From the NCBI GenBank assembly GCA_020434085.1, contig JAGRBM010000343.1, forward strand, positions 1 to 37,890: DNA of 37,890 nucleotides. Reading direction: 5' to 3'. The notes under the pieces were generated by a model. The model did not search any database. It worked only from the letters and a program-made list of their open reading frames with translations, and had not been told where the DNA came from. Origin of the DNA: Chrysiogenia bacterium. GTDB taxonomy: Bacteria > JAGRBM01. Positions 1 through 7,884 of this stretch are shown one piece after another (position 1 is the first letter of the stretch; each line of letters begins with the position of its first letter). Made by a program: the position numbers and the translations under genes.

Positions 1-23
1 CGCGCCGGGCGCGTCCGGGTTAA
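1..23 (+). CDS. 3' end of an upstream CDS, possibly nuoL (partial)
   Basis: Reading from base 3, the codons give RRARPG and then a TAA stop at 21-23, 18 bp before the first nuoM start. A gene ending this close to nuoM in a nuo cluster is most often nuoL, but six residues cannot identify it. The reading frame is inferred only from the stop and the spacing. Confidence 0.3.
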
Positions 24-41
24 AGAAGAGGTCATCCAAAG

Positions 42-1577
42 ATGGGATTCATTGACGGGCACCTGCTCACCTTGATCACCTTCCTCCCCCTGATGGGCGC
101 GGTCGTCGTGCTGTGCATGCCGAACGAGAAGGAAGACGCCATTCGCTACGTCTCGCTGGCTTTCGCCGGCGTGACCCTGGTGCTGGCGACATACCTGACG
201 TTCTTTGCGTTCGATGGATCGGTCGTGGCCATCGCGCCGGGCGCCATCAATCCCGAGAACATGCAGTTCGTCGAGCGCGGAAGCTGGATCAGCGCCTTCA
301 ACATCGAATACTACATCGGTGTGGACGGCCTCTCGATCACGATGGTCTTCCTCTCGGCGCTGGTGAGCTTCTTCGCGCTCATCGCCAGCTTCGGCATCAA
401 GAAGGCGATCAAGGCCTACTTCGCCCTCTTCCTCATTCTCGAGACCGGCATGACGGGCGTGTTCGTCTCGCTCGACTTCTTCCTGTTCTACGTGTTCTGG
501 GAAGTGATGCTGCTGCCGATGTATTTCCTCATCGGCGTGTGGGGCGGCCCGCGCAAGGAATACGCGGCCATCAAGTTCTTCCTGTATACCCTGGCCGGCT
601 CGGTGCTGATGCTGCTGGCCATGCTGGCGCTCTACTTCGCCAACGATCACAGCTTCGACCTGCTGAAGATGATGGCCAACGCCGAGAGCTACAACCGCTC
701 GGTCGAGATCATGGGTCACGTCTTCAACTTCGGCAGGGTCCTCTTCATCGGCCTGTTCATCGGTTTTGCCATCAAGGTGCCGGTCTTCCCGTTCCACACC
801 TGGCTTCCCGATGCGCACGTCGAGGCCCCGACGCCGATCTCCGTCATCCTGGCCGGCGTGCTGCTCAAGATGGGCACCTACGGCATCATGCGCATCAACT
901 TCCCGATCTTCCCCGACGCGGCCAACTGGTTCGCAGGTTTCCTGGCCATTCTCGGCGTGATCAACATCGTCTACGGCGCGCTGTGCGCAATGGCCCAGAC
1001 CGACATGAAGAAGCTTGTCGCTTACTCCTCGGTCTCCCACATGGGTTACTGCCTGCTGGGCATCGCCGCGCTCACCCCCGAGGGCTGGACCGGCGCGCTC
1101 TTCCAGATGTTCAACCACGGCACCATCTCCGCCATGCTCTTCCTGCTGGTGGGCGTCATCTATGACCGCGCCCATCATCGCCAGATCGAGGGCTTCGGCG
1201 GACTGGCGCAGCAGATGCCGATCTTCGCCGCATTCGCCGGGTTCGCATTCTTCGCCAACCTGGGCCTGCCGGGCCTCTCGGGCTTTGTGAGCGAGGTCCT
1301 CTGCTTCATGGGCGCCTTCGGCCCCTACCAGACGCTGACCATGATTGCGGTGACCGGCGTGGTGCTGACCGCGGCCTACTGCCTGTGGATGGTGCAGCGC
1401 GTGTTCCTTGGTCCCAAGAATCCCAAGTACGACACGCTTCCCGAGATCAACCGCCGCGAAGTCCTGACGCTGGTCCCCTTCGCGGCTCTGACGCTGCTCT
1501 TTGGTGTCTATCCCGCCCCGATTCTCAACCTGATCAACGGTTCGATGGAAGCCGTGGTCAAGCTGGTGGGCGGTTGA
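42..1577 (+). CDS. nuoM: NADH-quinone oxidoreductase subunit M, first copy (NuoM1)
   Basis: Antiporter-like membrane subunit of complex I, which carries one of the proton channels of the membrane arm. The 511-aa length is normal for NuoM, and the protein is hydrophobic throughout, consistent with about 14 membrane helices. Diagnostic motifs are FWEVMLLPMYFLIGVWGG (conserved Glu of helix 5), AIKVPVFPFHTWLPDAH, EAPTPISVILAGVLLKMGTYG (channel lysine) and a later GLPGLSGFVSE with the C-terminal Glu. All expected channel charges are present, so it should be functional. The ATG at 42 follows GAAGAGG at 25-31. nuoN (first copy) starts 28 bp after its stop. A second, clearly different NuoM is encoded at 13750-15363, so this copy belongs either to an upstream second complex I gene set or to a variant complex with extra pump subunits. 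Confidence 0.95.
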   Translation: MGFIDGHLLTLITFLPLMGAVVVLCMPNEKEDAIRYVSLAFAGVTLVLATYLTFFAFDGSVVAIAPGAINPENMQFVERGSWISAFNIEYYIGVDGLSITMVFLSALVSFFALIASFGIKKAIKAYFALFLILETGMTGVFVSLDFFLFYVFWEVMLLPMYFLIGVWGGPRKEYAAIKFFLYTLAGSVLMLLAMLALYFANDHSFDLLKMMANAESYNRSVEIMGHVFNFGRVLFIGLFIGFAIKVPVFPFHTWLPDAHVEAPTPISVILAGVLLKMGTYGIMRINFPIFPDAANWFAGFLAILGVINIVYGALCAMAQTDMKKLVAYSSVSHMGYCLLGIAALTPEGWTGALFQMFNHGTISAMLFLLVGVIYDRAHHRQIEGFGGLAQQMPIFAAFAGFAFFANLGLPGLSGFVSEVLCFMGAFGPYQTLTMIAVTGVVLTAAYCLWMVQRVFLGPKNPKYDTLPEINRREVLTLVPFAALTLLFGVYPAPILNLINGSMEAVVKLVGG

Positions 1578-1605
1578 GCCGGAAACACCAAGGACGGAGA
1601 GCAAG

Positions 1606-3186
1606 ATGAATCCCGTACCCGTAACCGAATTCGCCGCTGTCGTTCGGGCGCTGAGCGCCGAGCTCATGTTGGCTATCGGAGTCGTCGCACTGGTGCTGAT
1701 GTCGCTGAAGTTCTCCAAGAACGAGCAGCGTGAGCAGGCCGGTTGGGCCGCCGCCGCGTTCATCGTTGCGGCCGGCATTGCACTCTATATGTTCACCCTG
1801 CGCCCCTTCCTCGACGAGGGCGCGGGCCCGAGCTTCGTGGGCCTTGGCATCGGCAACCGGATGCTCGTCATCGACAAGCTCGCCATCCTCTTCAAGTTCC
1901 TTTTCCTGGGGATCGGCCTTCTTTCGATCCTGATCGCCCAACGCAGCAAGGAAATCATGCAGGACCACCTGCTGGAGTTCTACGCCCTGATGCTGGCGGT
2001 GATCTTCGGCATGATGTTCATGGCCACCTCGGCCGATTTCCTGATGATCTATCTCTCCATTGAGATGGTTTCGATTCTCTCGTACATCCTGGCCGGGTTC
2101 GTGCGCGGCTCGCTGCGCTCATCGGAAGCCTCGCTCAAGTATCTGCTCTACGGGGCCATGAGCTCGGGCATCATGATCTACGGCATGAGCCTCATCTACG
2201 GCTTTGCCGGCACGACCAACATCATGGAGATCGCCTACAAGTTCCGGGGCGCCGATTACTCCAACAACGTGCTGATGATGATGGCGATGCTCTTCGTCTT
2301 CGCGGGCATCGGCTACAAGATCGCCTCGGTCCCCTTCCACTTCTGGTGCCCGGACGTCTACCAGGGCGCGCCGCTGCCGGTGACCGCGTTCTTCAGCGTG
2401 GGTCCCAAGGCAGCGGGCTTTGCCCTGGCGATGCGCTTCTTCGTCTTCGGCCTGTCCGCCCCGACGGAGACGAACCTGGCCGGCCATGCCACCATGGAGA
2501 TCCTGGGCCACATCGACTGGCGCACTCCCATTTATATTCTCTCGATCGCAACCATGACGCTGGGCAACCTGGCGGCGTTGCGCCAGAGCAACGTCAAGCG
2601 CCTGCTGGCCTACTCGTCCATCGCCCACGCGGGCTACCTGATGATGGGCCTTGTAGCGCTCACCCCGCGCGCGATGGCCTCGATTCCGCTCTACCTGGTG
2701 ATCTATGCGGTGATGAACCTGGGCGCCTTCTATGTGGTGCAGGTCATTGCCGAGCAGCGCGGCAGCGACGATCTCGAATCCTTCCGCGGCTCCTTCAAGG
2801 AGGCCCCGTGGCTTGGAATCGCGATGTGCGTGTTCATGTTCTCGCTGACGGGCCTGCCGCCGCTGGCGGGCTTTGCCGGCAAGTTCTACCTGTTCGGCGC
2901 AGTCGTTGAGCAGGCCGCCCGCGCCGGCGAATCGCGCCTGTGGATTCTTCTGGTCATCGGCGTTCTCAACAGCGCGATCAGCCTGTTCTACTACGTGCGG
3001 GTCATCCGCGCGATGATGGCCGGTTCCTTCGACAGCGCCGAGGAAGCCGAACCGGCCAAGGCATTGCCGGTCCTGAGCGTCTCGTGGGCCACTATGACCG
3101 TGCTCATGATCTTCGTGATCCCGACCGTGGTAATGGGTGTGTCCTTCGGGTGGCTCATCGACGCCGCCGAGTGGGCGTTCAGTTGA
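1606..3186 (+). CDS. nuoN: NADH-quinone oxidoreductase subunit N, first copy (NuoN1)
   Basis: Antiporter-like proton-pumping membrane subunit of complex I. 526 aa, polytopic. NuoN-type motifs are YLSIEMVSILSYILAGF (conserved Glu), VPFHFWCPDVYQGAP followed by LPVTAFFSVGPKAAGFA (channel lysine), VKRLLAYSSIAHAGY and GLPPLAGFAGKFYLFGA. The Trp-Cys-Pro-Asp form differs from the Trp-Val-Pro-Asp of the second NuoN (15377-16873), so the two are diverged paralogues, not a recent duplication. The ATG at 1606 has an AAGGACGGAG stretch upstream. The stop at 3184-3186 is followed by the only large gap (82 bp) inside the nuo locus, which suggests that nuoM1-nuoN1 end one transcription unit and nuoA starts another. 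Confidence 0.95.
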   Translation: MNPVPVTEFAAVVRALSAELMLAIGVVALVLMSLKFSKNEQREQAGWAAAAFIVAAGIALYMFTLRPFLDEGAGPSFVGLGIGNRMLVIDKLAILFKFLFLGIGLLSILIAQRSKEIMQDHLLEFYALMLAVIFGMMFMATSADFLMIYLSIEMVSILSYILAGFVRGSLRSSEASLKYLLYGAMSSGIMIYGMSLIYGFAGTTNIMEIAYKFRGADYSNNVLMMMAMLFVFAGIGYKIASVPFHFWCPDVYQGAPLPVTAFFSVGPKAAGFALAMRFFVFGLSAPTETNLAGHATMEILGHIDWRTPIYILSIATMTLGNLAALRQSNVKRLLAYSSIAHAGYLMMGLVALTPRAMASIPLYLVIYAVMNLGAFYVVQVIAEQRGSDDLESFRGSFKEAPWLGIAMCVFMFSLTGLPPLAGFAGKFYLFGAVVEQAARAGESRLWILLVIGVLNSAISLFYYVRVIRAMMAGSFDSAEEAEPAKALPVLSVSWATMTVLMIFVIPTVVMGVSFGWLIDAAEWAFS

Positions 3187-3220
3187 CCTGATCCGGCCCT
3201 GGTTTGTTTTGAGTAGAGTC

Positions 3221-3244
3221 CCGCGCGCCGCCGACGGCGCGCGG
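3221..3244 (+). promoter_or_regulatory. Perfect 10-bp GC hairpin in the nuoN1-nuoA gap
   Basis: Bases 3221-3230 pair perfectly with 3235-3244 around a CCGA loop, all G-C pairs. No T-run follows on the plus strand, so it is not a standard intrinsic terminator. It lies 11 bp before the nuoA ribosome site (AAGGAGG at 3256-3262). It may stall or attenuate read-through, or protect the 5' end of a processed nuoA mRNA. That role is inferred. Confidence 0.5.
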
Positions 3245-3268
3245 ACGGGTGATTGAAGGAGGCAAAAC

Positions 3269-3697
3269 GTGAATCCCTACATTCCGATTCTGATCCTCTT
3301 TGCCATTGCGCCCGTCTTCGCAGGGGCCTTCATCCTGCTCTCGCGCTTTGTCGGACCGCGCAACCCGACCGCCGAAAAAGTCTCCACCTACGAGTGCGGC
3401 ATCGAACCCGAGGGCACCGCCCGCGGACGCTACAGTGTGCACTTCTACCTGGTGGCCATCGAATTCATCATCTTCGACGTCGAAGCCGCCCTGCTCTATC
3501 CCTGGGCGGTGACCTATCGCGACCAGATCAAGGCCGAGGGCTTTGGTCCGCTCGCCATGGTGATCGTGTTCATCGCGATCCTCTTCCTGGGCCTCGCCTA
3601 CACGGCCGGGCGCGGCGTGCTCGACTGGTCGAAGAACGAAACACGCAAGCAGATGCTCGCTCACTACGAGAGCGAAGAGCTCAAGGAAGCGGCGTAA
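3269..3697 (+). CDS. nuoA: NADH-quinone oxidoreductase subunit A (NuoA)
   Basis: Small membrane subunit of complex I at the junction of the peripheral and membrane arms, near the quinone site. 142 aa with three hydrophobic segments, at about residues 5-25, 66-90 and 97-117. The loop after helix 1 carries the family signature STYECGIEPEG with Cys43, which lies in the loop that responds to the active/deactive transition in better studied complexes. The second signature, FYLVAIEFIIFDVEAALLYP, is intact. The start is GTG at 3269, chosen because a near-perfect AAGGAGG lies 6 bp upstream. It is the first gene of the nuoA-N block, and nuoB begins 12 bp after its stop. Confidence 0.96.
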   Translation: MNPYIPILILFAIAPVFAGAFILLSRFVGPRNPTAEKVSTYECGIEPEGTARGRYSVHFYLVAIEFIIFDVEAALLYPWAVTYRDQIKAEGFGPLAMVIVFIAILFLGLAYTAGRGVLDWSKNETRKQMLAHYESEELKEAA

Positions 3698-3709
3698 GGA
3701 GCCCTGGCC

Positions 3710-4330
3710 ATGGCGCGGAACATTCCCGACATCTCCAAGCTCCCGGGCGTCACCATCGGTGACGAGCCCGCCGAGAAGAGCTTCGTGCTGACCAAGCTCG
3801 AAGCCGTCGCCAACTGGGGCCGCAAGTATTCGCTCTGGCCCTATCCCTTCGGCACCGCCTGCTGCGGCATCGAGATGATGGCCATGCTGGGCCCGCGCTA
3901 CGACATCGCCCGCTACGGCGCCGAGCTCGTGCGCTTCAGCCCACGCCAGGCGGACATGATGATCGTCGCCGGCACCATCACCATGAAGATGGCGCCCATC
4001 ATCAAGAAGATCTACGACCAGATGGCAGAGCCCAAGTGGGTCATCTCCATGGGCGTGTGCGCTTCCTCGGGCGGCTTCTACACCAACTACTGCACCCTTC
4101 AGGGCGTCGATCAGGTCATTCCCGTCGACGTCTACGTGCCCGGCTGCCCGCCCCACCCCGAGGCCGTGCTGCGCAGCGTGCTGCTGCTGCAGGAAAAGAT
4201 CGCCCAGGGCTCGAACTTCGAGCGCGGCCGCTCGCACGTCTTCGCCGAAGAGCTCAAGGACCTGCTGCAGGCCCCGCAGGGCAACCCGGCCGAGAAGCTC
4301 CACCAGATCGAGAAAGGCGGGCGCTCATGA
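3710..4330 (+). CDS. nuoB: NADH-quinone oxidoreductase subunit B (NuoB)
   Basis: Peripheral-arm subunit that holds [4Fe-4S] cluster N2, the last electron carrier before quinone. The 206 aa show the family pattern with all four cluster ligands: tandem Cys51-Cys52 in [13 protein letters not shown], Cys117 in [10 protein letters not shown] and Cys146 in [12 protein letters not shown]. The conserved [21 protein letters not shown] segment is also present. Its last four bases overlap the nuoC start as ATGA, implying translational coupling. The C-terminal tail after about residue 165 is charged and more variable, as is common in this family. Confidence 0.97.
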   Translation: MARNIPDISKLPGVTIGDEPAEKSFVLTKLEAVANWGRKYSLWPYPFGTACCGIEMMAMLGPRYDIARYGAELVRFSPRQADMMIVAGTITMKMAPIIKKIYDQMAEPKWVISMGVCASSGGFYTNYCTLQGVDQVIPVDVYVPGCPPHPEAVLRSVLLLQEKIAQGSNFERGRSHVFAEELKDLLQAPQGNPAEKLHQIEKGGRS

Positions 4331-4809
4331 GTCTTGTCGAGAAGATTCAGGAGCGCTTTGGCGCGAAGGTTCTCTCCGTGAGTGACCTGCGCGGCGATGC
4401 CATGCTCACACTGAGCGCCGATGCCCTGGTAGAGATCGCCACCTGGCTGCGCGACGAGGCGGGCCTGAAGATGCTCAGCGACGTGGCCGGCGTGGACCTG
4501 CTTCACATGGGACGCACGCCGCGCTTCGAAGTGGTCTACAACCTCTTCGGTTATTCAAGCGAGGGGATTTCCCGCCTGTTGCTCAAGGTGCAGGTCGGCG
4601 AGGATCACCCGAAGGTCCCCACGCTCACTGGCGTATTCAAGTCGGCCGACTGGCTTGAGCGCGAATGCTGGGACCAGTTCGGAATCGTGTTCGAGGGTCA
4701 CCACAATCTCGAGCGCATCCTCAATCATCATGAATTCGTGGGCCATCCCCTGCGCAAGGACTACCCCGTCGATGGACGGCAGATCCTCTCGCGCCCGGAA
4801 GACCTGTAA
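4327..4809 (+). CDS. nuoC: NADH-quinone oxidoreductase subunit C (NuoC)
   Basis: Peripheral-arm subunit of complex I (30-kDa family) without cofactors, which packs against NuoD. 160 aa, encoded separately from nuoD (some bacteria have a NuoCD fusion). The family signature lies near the C-terminus: [19 protein letters not shown], then a [10 protein letters not shown] end motif. The usual signature has Tyr-Asp before Gly-Ile, and here it reads Trp-Asp-Gln-Phe-Gly-Ile, a mild variation. The start chosen is ATG 4327, which overlaps the nuoB stop. The open frame extends further upstream but would run through nuoB, so those codons are not used. Confidence 0.94.
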   Translation: MSLVEKIQERFGAKVLSVSDLRGDAMLTLSADALVEIATWLRDEAGLKMLSDVAGVDLLHMGRTPRFEVVYNLFGYSSEGISRLLLKVQVGEDHPKVPTLTGVFKSADWLERECWDQFGIVFEGHHNLERILNHHEFVGHPLRKDYPVDGRQILSRPEDL

Positions 4810-4827
4810 GGAAACACACCACGCACC

Positions 4828-6069
4828 ATGGCAGCCGAGCAGGAAAAGCTGGACCTCTCCCCGGAGAACCTCCCCGATCACGAAGAGCGTGAGTCGGTCG
4901 AGCATCCGGTTACGGTCAACATCGGCCCGGCCCACCCGGCCACGCACGGGACGCTGCGCCTCAAAGCCGTTCTCGACGGCGAAGTGATCGTCAGTGCCAA
5001 GGCCGAGATCGGTTACCTGCACCGCGGCTTCGAGATCCAGTGCGAGCAGGTCAACTACCAGCAGGTTATCCCCTACACCGATCGCCTGAACTACCTCTCG
5101 GCCTGCATGAACAATACGTGCTGGACCAAGGCTGTCGAGAAGCTGCTGGGCATAGAAGATCAGGTTCCCGAGCGCGCGATCTACATCCGCGTCATCGTGG
5201 ACGAGCTCTCTCGCATTGCCGACCACCTTGTCTGCAACGGCATCGGCGCGCTGGACCTCGGAGGTCTGACCAACTTCTGGTACACCTTCTACCCGCGCGA
5301 GAAGATCTACGACATTCTCGAAAAGCTCTCGGGCGCGCGGCTTACCAACGCCTATACCCGCATCGGCGGCGTCGTCTACGACATCTATCCTGGCTTTGAA
5401 GACGACCTCAAAGACGCCTTCAAGGAACTCGACCGCGGCCTTGGCGGCATGCTCAAGCTGCTGCAGAAGAACCGCATCTTCAACGACCGCGTGCGCGATG
5501 TGGGCGTTGTCTCGGCAGAGGACGCACTGGCCTGGGGCTGGACCGGCCCGTGCCTTCGCGCCTCGGGTGTGGCCTACGACGTGCGCAAGGACCAGCCCTA
5601 CTACCACTACGACGAGTTCGACTGGGAAGTCGTCGTGGGCGAGAAGGGCGATTGCTGGGACCGCTTCTTCGTGCGGGTCGAGGAGATCCGCCAGAGCATG
5701 CGCATCATCGAGCAGGCCGTCGCGCGCATTCCCGACGGCCCGGTCATGATCAGCGATCCCAAGATCGCGCTGCCCCCGAAGGAGGAGGTCTACAACTCCA
5801 TCGAGGGACTGATCAATCACTTCAAGCTGATCTTCGAGGGCGTGCGCCCTCCGGCCGGCGAAGTGTACTCGTGCACCGAGGCCGCCAACGGCGAGCTCGG
5901 CTTCTACATCGTCTCCGACGGCAGCGCCAACCCCTACCGGGTGAAGGTGCGCGCGCCGAGCTTCATGCACTTCCAGGCAATTGAACAGATCGCGAAGGGT
6001 CACTATATCGCCGATGCAATCGCGATCCTGGGCAGCCTGAACATCATCGCGGGTGAGTTGGACCGGTAA
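4828..6069 (+). CDS. nuoD: NADH-quinone oxidoreductase subunit D (NuoD)
   Basis: 49-kDa subunit that forms the quinone-binding cavity together with NuoB; it is related to the large subunit of NiFe hydrogenases. 413 aa. After a charged N-terminal extension of about 25 residues come GPAHPATHGTLRLK and EIGYLHRGFE, with the quinone-head histidine, then YTDRLNYLSACMNN with the conserved tyrosine. The protein ends in the typical GELDR. No hydrogenase metal-binding cysteines are expected or seen. It starts 18 bp after nuoC behind an AAGGAAA site, and nuoE starts 9 bp after it. Confidence 0.97.
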   Translation: MAAEQEKLDLSPENLPDHEERESVEHPVTVNIGPAHPATHGTLRLKAVLDGEVIVSAKAEIGYLHRGFEIQCEQVNYQQVIPYTDRLNYLSACMNNTCWTKAVEKLLGIEDQVPERAIYIRVIVDELSRIADHLVCNGIGALDLGGLTNFWYTFYPREKIYDILEKLSGARLTNAYTRIGGVVYDIYPGFEDDLKDAFKELDRGLGGMLKLLQKNRIFNDRVRDVGVVSAEDALAWGWTGPCLRASGVAYDVRKDQPYYHYDEFDWEVVVGEKGDCWDRFFVRVEEIRQSMRIIEQAVARIPDGPVMISDPKIALPPKEEVYNSIEGLINHFKLIFEGVRPPAGEVYSCTEAANGELGFYIVSDGSANPYRVKVRAPSFMHFQAIEQIAKGHYIADAIAILGSLNIIAGELDR

Positions 6070-6078
6070 GGAACAGGC

Positions 6079-6576
6079 ATGGGCGAACCGATCAAATTCA
6101 GCGAAGAGACACTTGCCGTCATGAAGACGGCAGTGGCCGAGTATCCCGATCGCGCCAGCGCTACGCTCCCGGTGTTGCAGGCCATCCAGAAGGAAAAGGG
6201 CTGGGTCAGCCCCGAGGCCATGGAATACGCCGCCGAGCTGGTGGGCGTGTCCATTGCGCGCATCCGCGAAGTGGCGACCTTCTACACGATGTTCCACCTC
6301 AAGCCGGTCGGGAAGTATCACTTCCAGGTCTGCACGAACATCTCCTGCTGCCTGCGCGGCGGCGAGGCGATCTACGCCCACTGCCAGAAGCGTCTTGGCA
6401 TCAAGGGCGGCAAGGAAGTTACCGAGGACGGCCTGTTCAGCCTCGAACACGTCGAGTGCCTGGCTGCCTGTGAGAAGGCGCCGGCCATGCTGCTGGGTGA
6501 GAACTACGTCATGGAGCTCGACGAAGAGAAGATCGACGAGCTTATCGCGAAGTGCCGCGAAGAGGGAGGGAACTGA
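6079..6576 (+). CDS. nuoE: NADH-quinone oxidoreductase subunit E (NuoE)
   Basis: 24-kDa-type subunit of the NADH-oxidising module, carrying the [2Fe-2S] cluster N1a in a thioredoxin-like fold. The 165 aa match the family length. The four ligands follow the expected spacing: Cys85 and Cys90 in VCTNISCCLRGG (Cys-x4-Cys), and Cys127 and Cys131 in VECLAACEKAP (Cys-x3-Cys). The N-terminal helical region includes VLQAIQKEKGWVSPEAMEY and VREVATFYTMF-like sequence, typical of the family. nuoF begins on the base after its TGA. Confidence 0.96.
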   Translation: MGEPIKFSEETLAVMKTAVAEYPDRASATLPVLQAIQKEKGWVSPEAMEYAAELVGVSIARIREVATFYTMFHLKPVGKYHFQVCTNISCCLRGGEAIYAHCQKRLGIKGGKEVTEDGLFSLEHVECLAACEKAPAMLLGENYVMELDEEKIDELIAKCREEGGN

Positions 6577-7857
6577 GTGGAAAAGGTTCTGACATCCCTC
6601 TGGGGAGTGGAAAACTCCCACAAGCTCGACGTCTACAAGAGCCACGGCGGCTACGAGATGGCCAAGCAGGTTCTTTCCGACTGGGATTCGCCCAAACTCA
6701 TCGAGCACGTCAAGGCCACCGGCCTTCGCGGCCGCGGCGGCGCAGGTTTCCCCACGGGTCTCAAATGGAGCTTCGTGCCCATCGACTCGGAAAAGCCCAA
6801 GTATCTTTGCGTCAACGCCGACGAGAGCGAGCCGGGCACCGCCAAGGACCGCTACGTCCTCGAGCGCACACCGCACCTGCTCATCGAAGGTGTGCTCATC
6901 GCGGCCAAGGCGCTCAAGTGTCACCACGCCTTCATCTACTGCCGCGGCGAGTTCTACGACCAGCTCGCCATCGTGCGTGCCGCCGTTGAAGAGGCCAAGG
7001 CCGCCGGCATCGTGGGCAAGAATGCGCTCGGCACGGGCTACGACATTCAGGTCACTGTGCACTCGGGTTTTGGTGCCTACATCTGCGGCGAAGAGACCGG
7101 CCTGATCGAATCCCTCGAGGGCAAGAAGGGCCAGCCGCGCATCAAGCCGCCCTTCCCCGCCGTGCACGGCCTCTATGGCTGCCCCACGGTGGTCAACAAC
7201 GTCGAGACCATTGCGGCGCTTCCCTGGCTCATCAAGAACGGCCCCGAGGCCTACAAGAAGATGGGAACCGAGAAGAGCCCCGGCTCCAAGCTGATGAGCA
7301 TCTCCGGTCACGTGGAGCGCCCGGGCACCTACGAGATCGAGCTGGGCATGCCGCTTAAGGACTTCATCAACGAAACCGCCGGCGGTATCTGGAAGGGTCG
7401 CAAGCTCAAGGCCTGCATCCCCGGTGGCAGCTCGGTCCCGGTGCTCACCGCCGAAGAGGTGGAGAAGGTCAATCTCGACTACGAATCCTGCGCCGCCAAC
7501 GGCACCATGCTGGGATCGGGCGGCTGCATCGTGATGGACGAGACCGTGGACATGGTGCACATGCTCCGCGTGCTCGGCCACTTCTATTCGCACGAGAGCT
7601 GCGGGCAGTGCACGCCGTGCCGCCGCGGGACGAGCTGGGCACACCGCACCCTCTGCCGCATCGACGACGGTGAAGGAAAGCCCGAGGACGTGGAGACGCT
7701 GCTCCACATCGCCAACAACATGACCGGTCGGACCATTTGTCCGCTGGCCGACGCGCTGGCGATGCCCATCAAGAGTTTCCTGACAAAGTTCCGTGAAGAG
7801 TTCGATTACAAGGCGCGCACCGGCAAGAGCCTGGTGCAGCCCGGAAAGGCCGCCTGA
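6577..7857 (+). CDS. nuoF: NADH-quinone oxidoreductase subunit F (NuoF)
   Basis: 51-kDa subunit that binds NADH and FMN and carries [4Fe-4S] cluster N3. It takes hydride from NADH and passes electrons to NuoE and NuoG. 426 aa. The nucleotide/FMN site is seen in GLRGRGGAGFPTGLKW and VNADESEPGTAKDR, followed by GAYICGEETGLIESLEG and the PTVVNNVET segment. N3 ligands are Cys342, Cys345 and Cys348 (ESCGQCTPCRRG) and Cys388 (TICPLADA). The start is GTG directly abutting the nuoE stop, with the ribosome site (GAGGGAGG) inside the end of nuoE. Presence of E, F and G shows this is an NADH-linked complex, not the ferredoxin- or F420-linked truncated form. Confidence 0.97.
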   Translation: MEKVLTSLWGVENSHKLDVYKSHGGYEMAKQVLSDWDSPKLIEHVKATGLRGRGGAGFPTGLKWSFVPIDSEKPKYLCVNADESEPGTAKDRYVLERTPHLLIEGVLIAAKALKCHHAFIYCRGEFYDQLAIVRAAVEEAKAAGIVGKNALGTGYDIQVTVHSGFGAYICGEETGLIESLEGKKGQPRIKPPFPAVHGLYGCPTVVNNVETIAALPWLIKNGPEAYKKMGTEKSPGSKLMSISGHVERPGTYEIELGMPLKDFINETAGGIWKGRKLKACIPGGSSVPVLTAEEVEKVNLDYESCAANGTMLGSGGCIVMDETVDMVHMLRVLGHFYSHESCGQCTPCRRGTSWAHRTLCRIDDGEGKPEDVETLLHIANNMTGRTICPLADALAMPIKSFLTKFREEFDYKARTGKSLVQPGKAA

Positions 7858-7884
7858 GGCTTCGAAGGAAGCCGGATAAGACCA

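Noticed and set aside
3183-3219. Sigma-70 promoter before nuoA (TTGACC with a downstream TAGAGT)
   Set aside because: The two hexamers are 25 bases apart and no -10 box lies at 16-18 bases.
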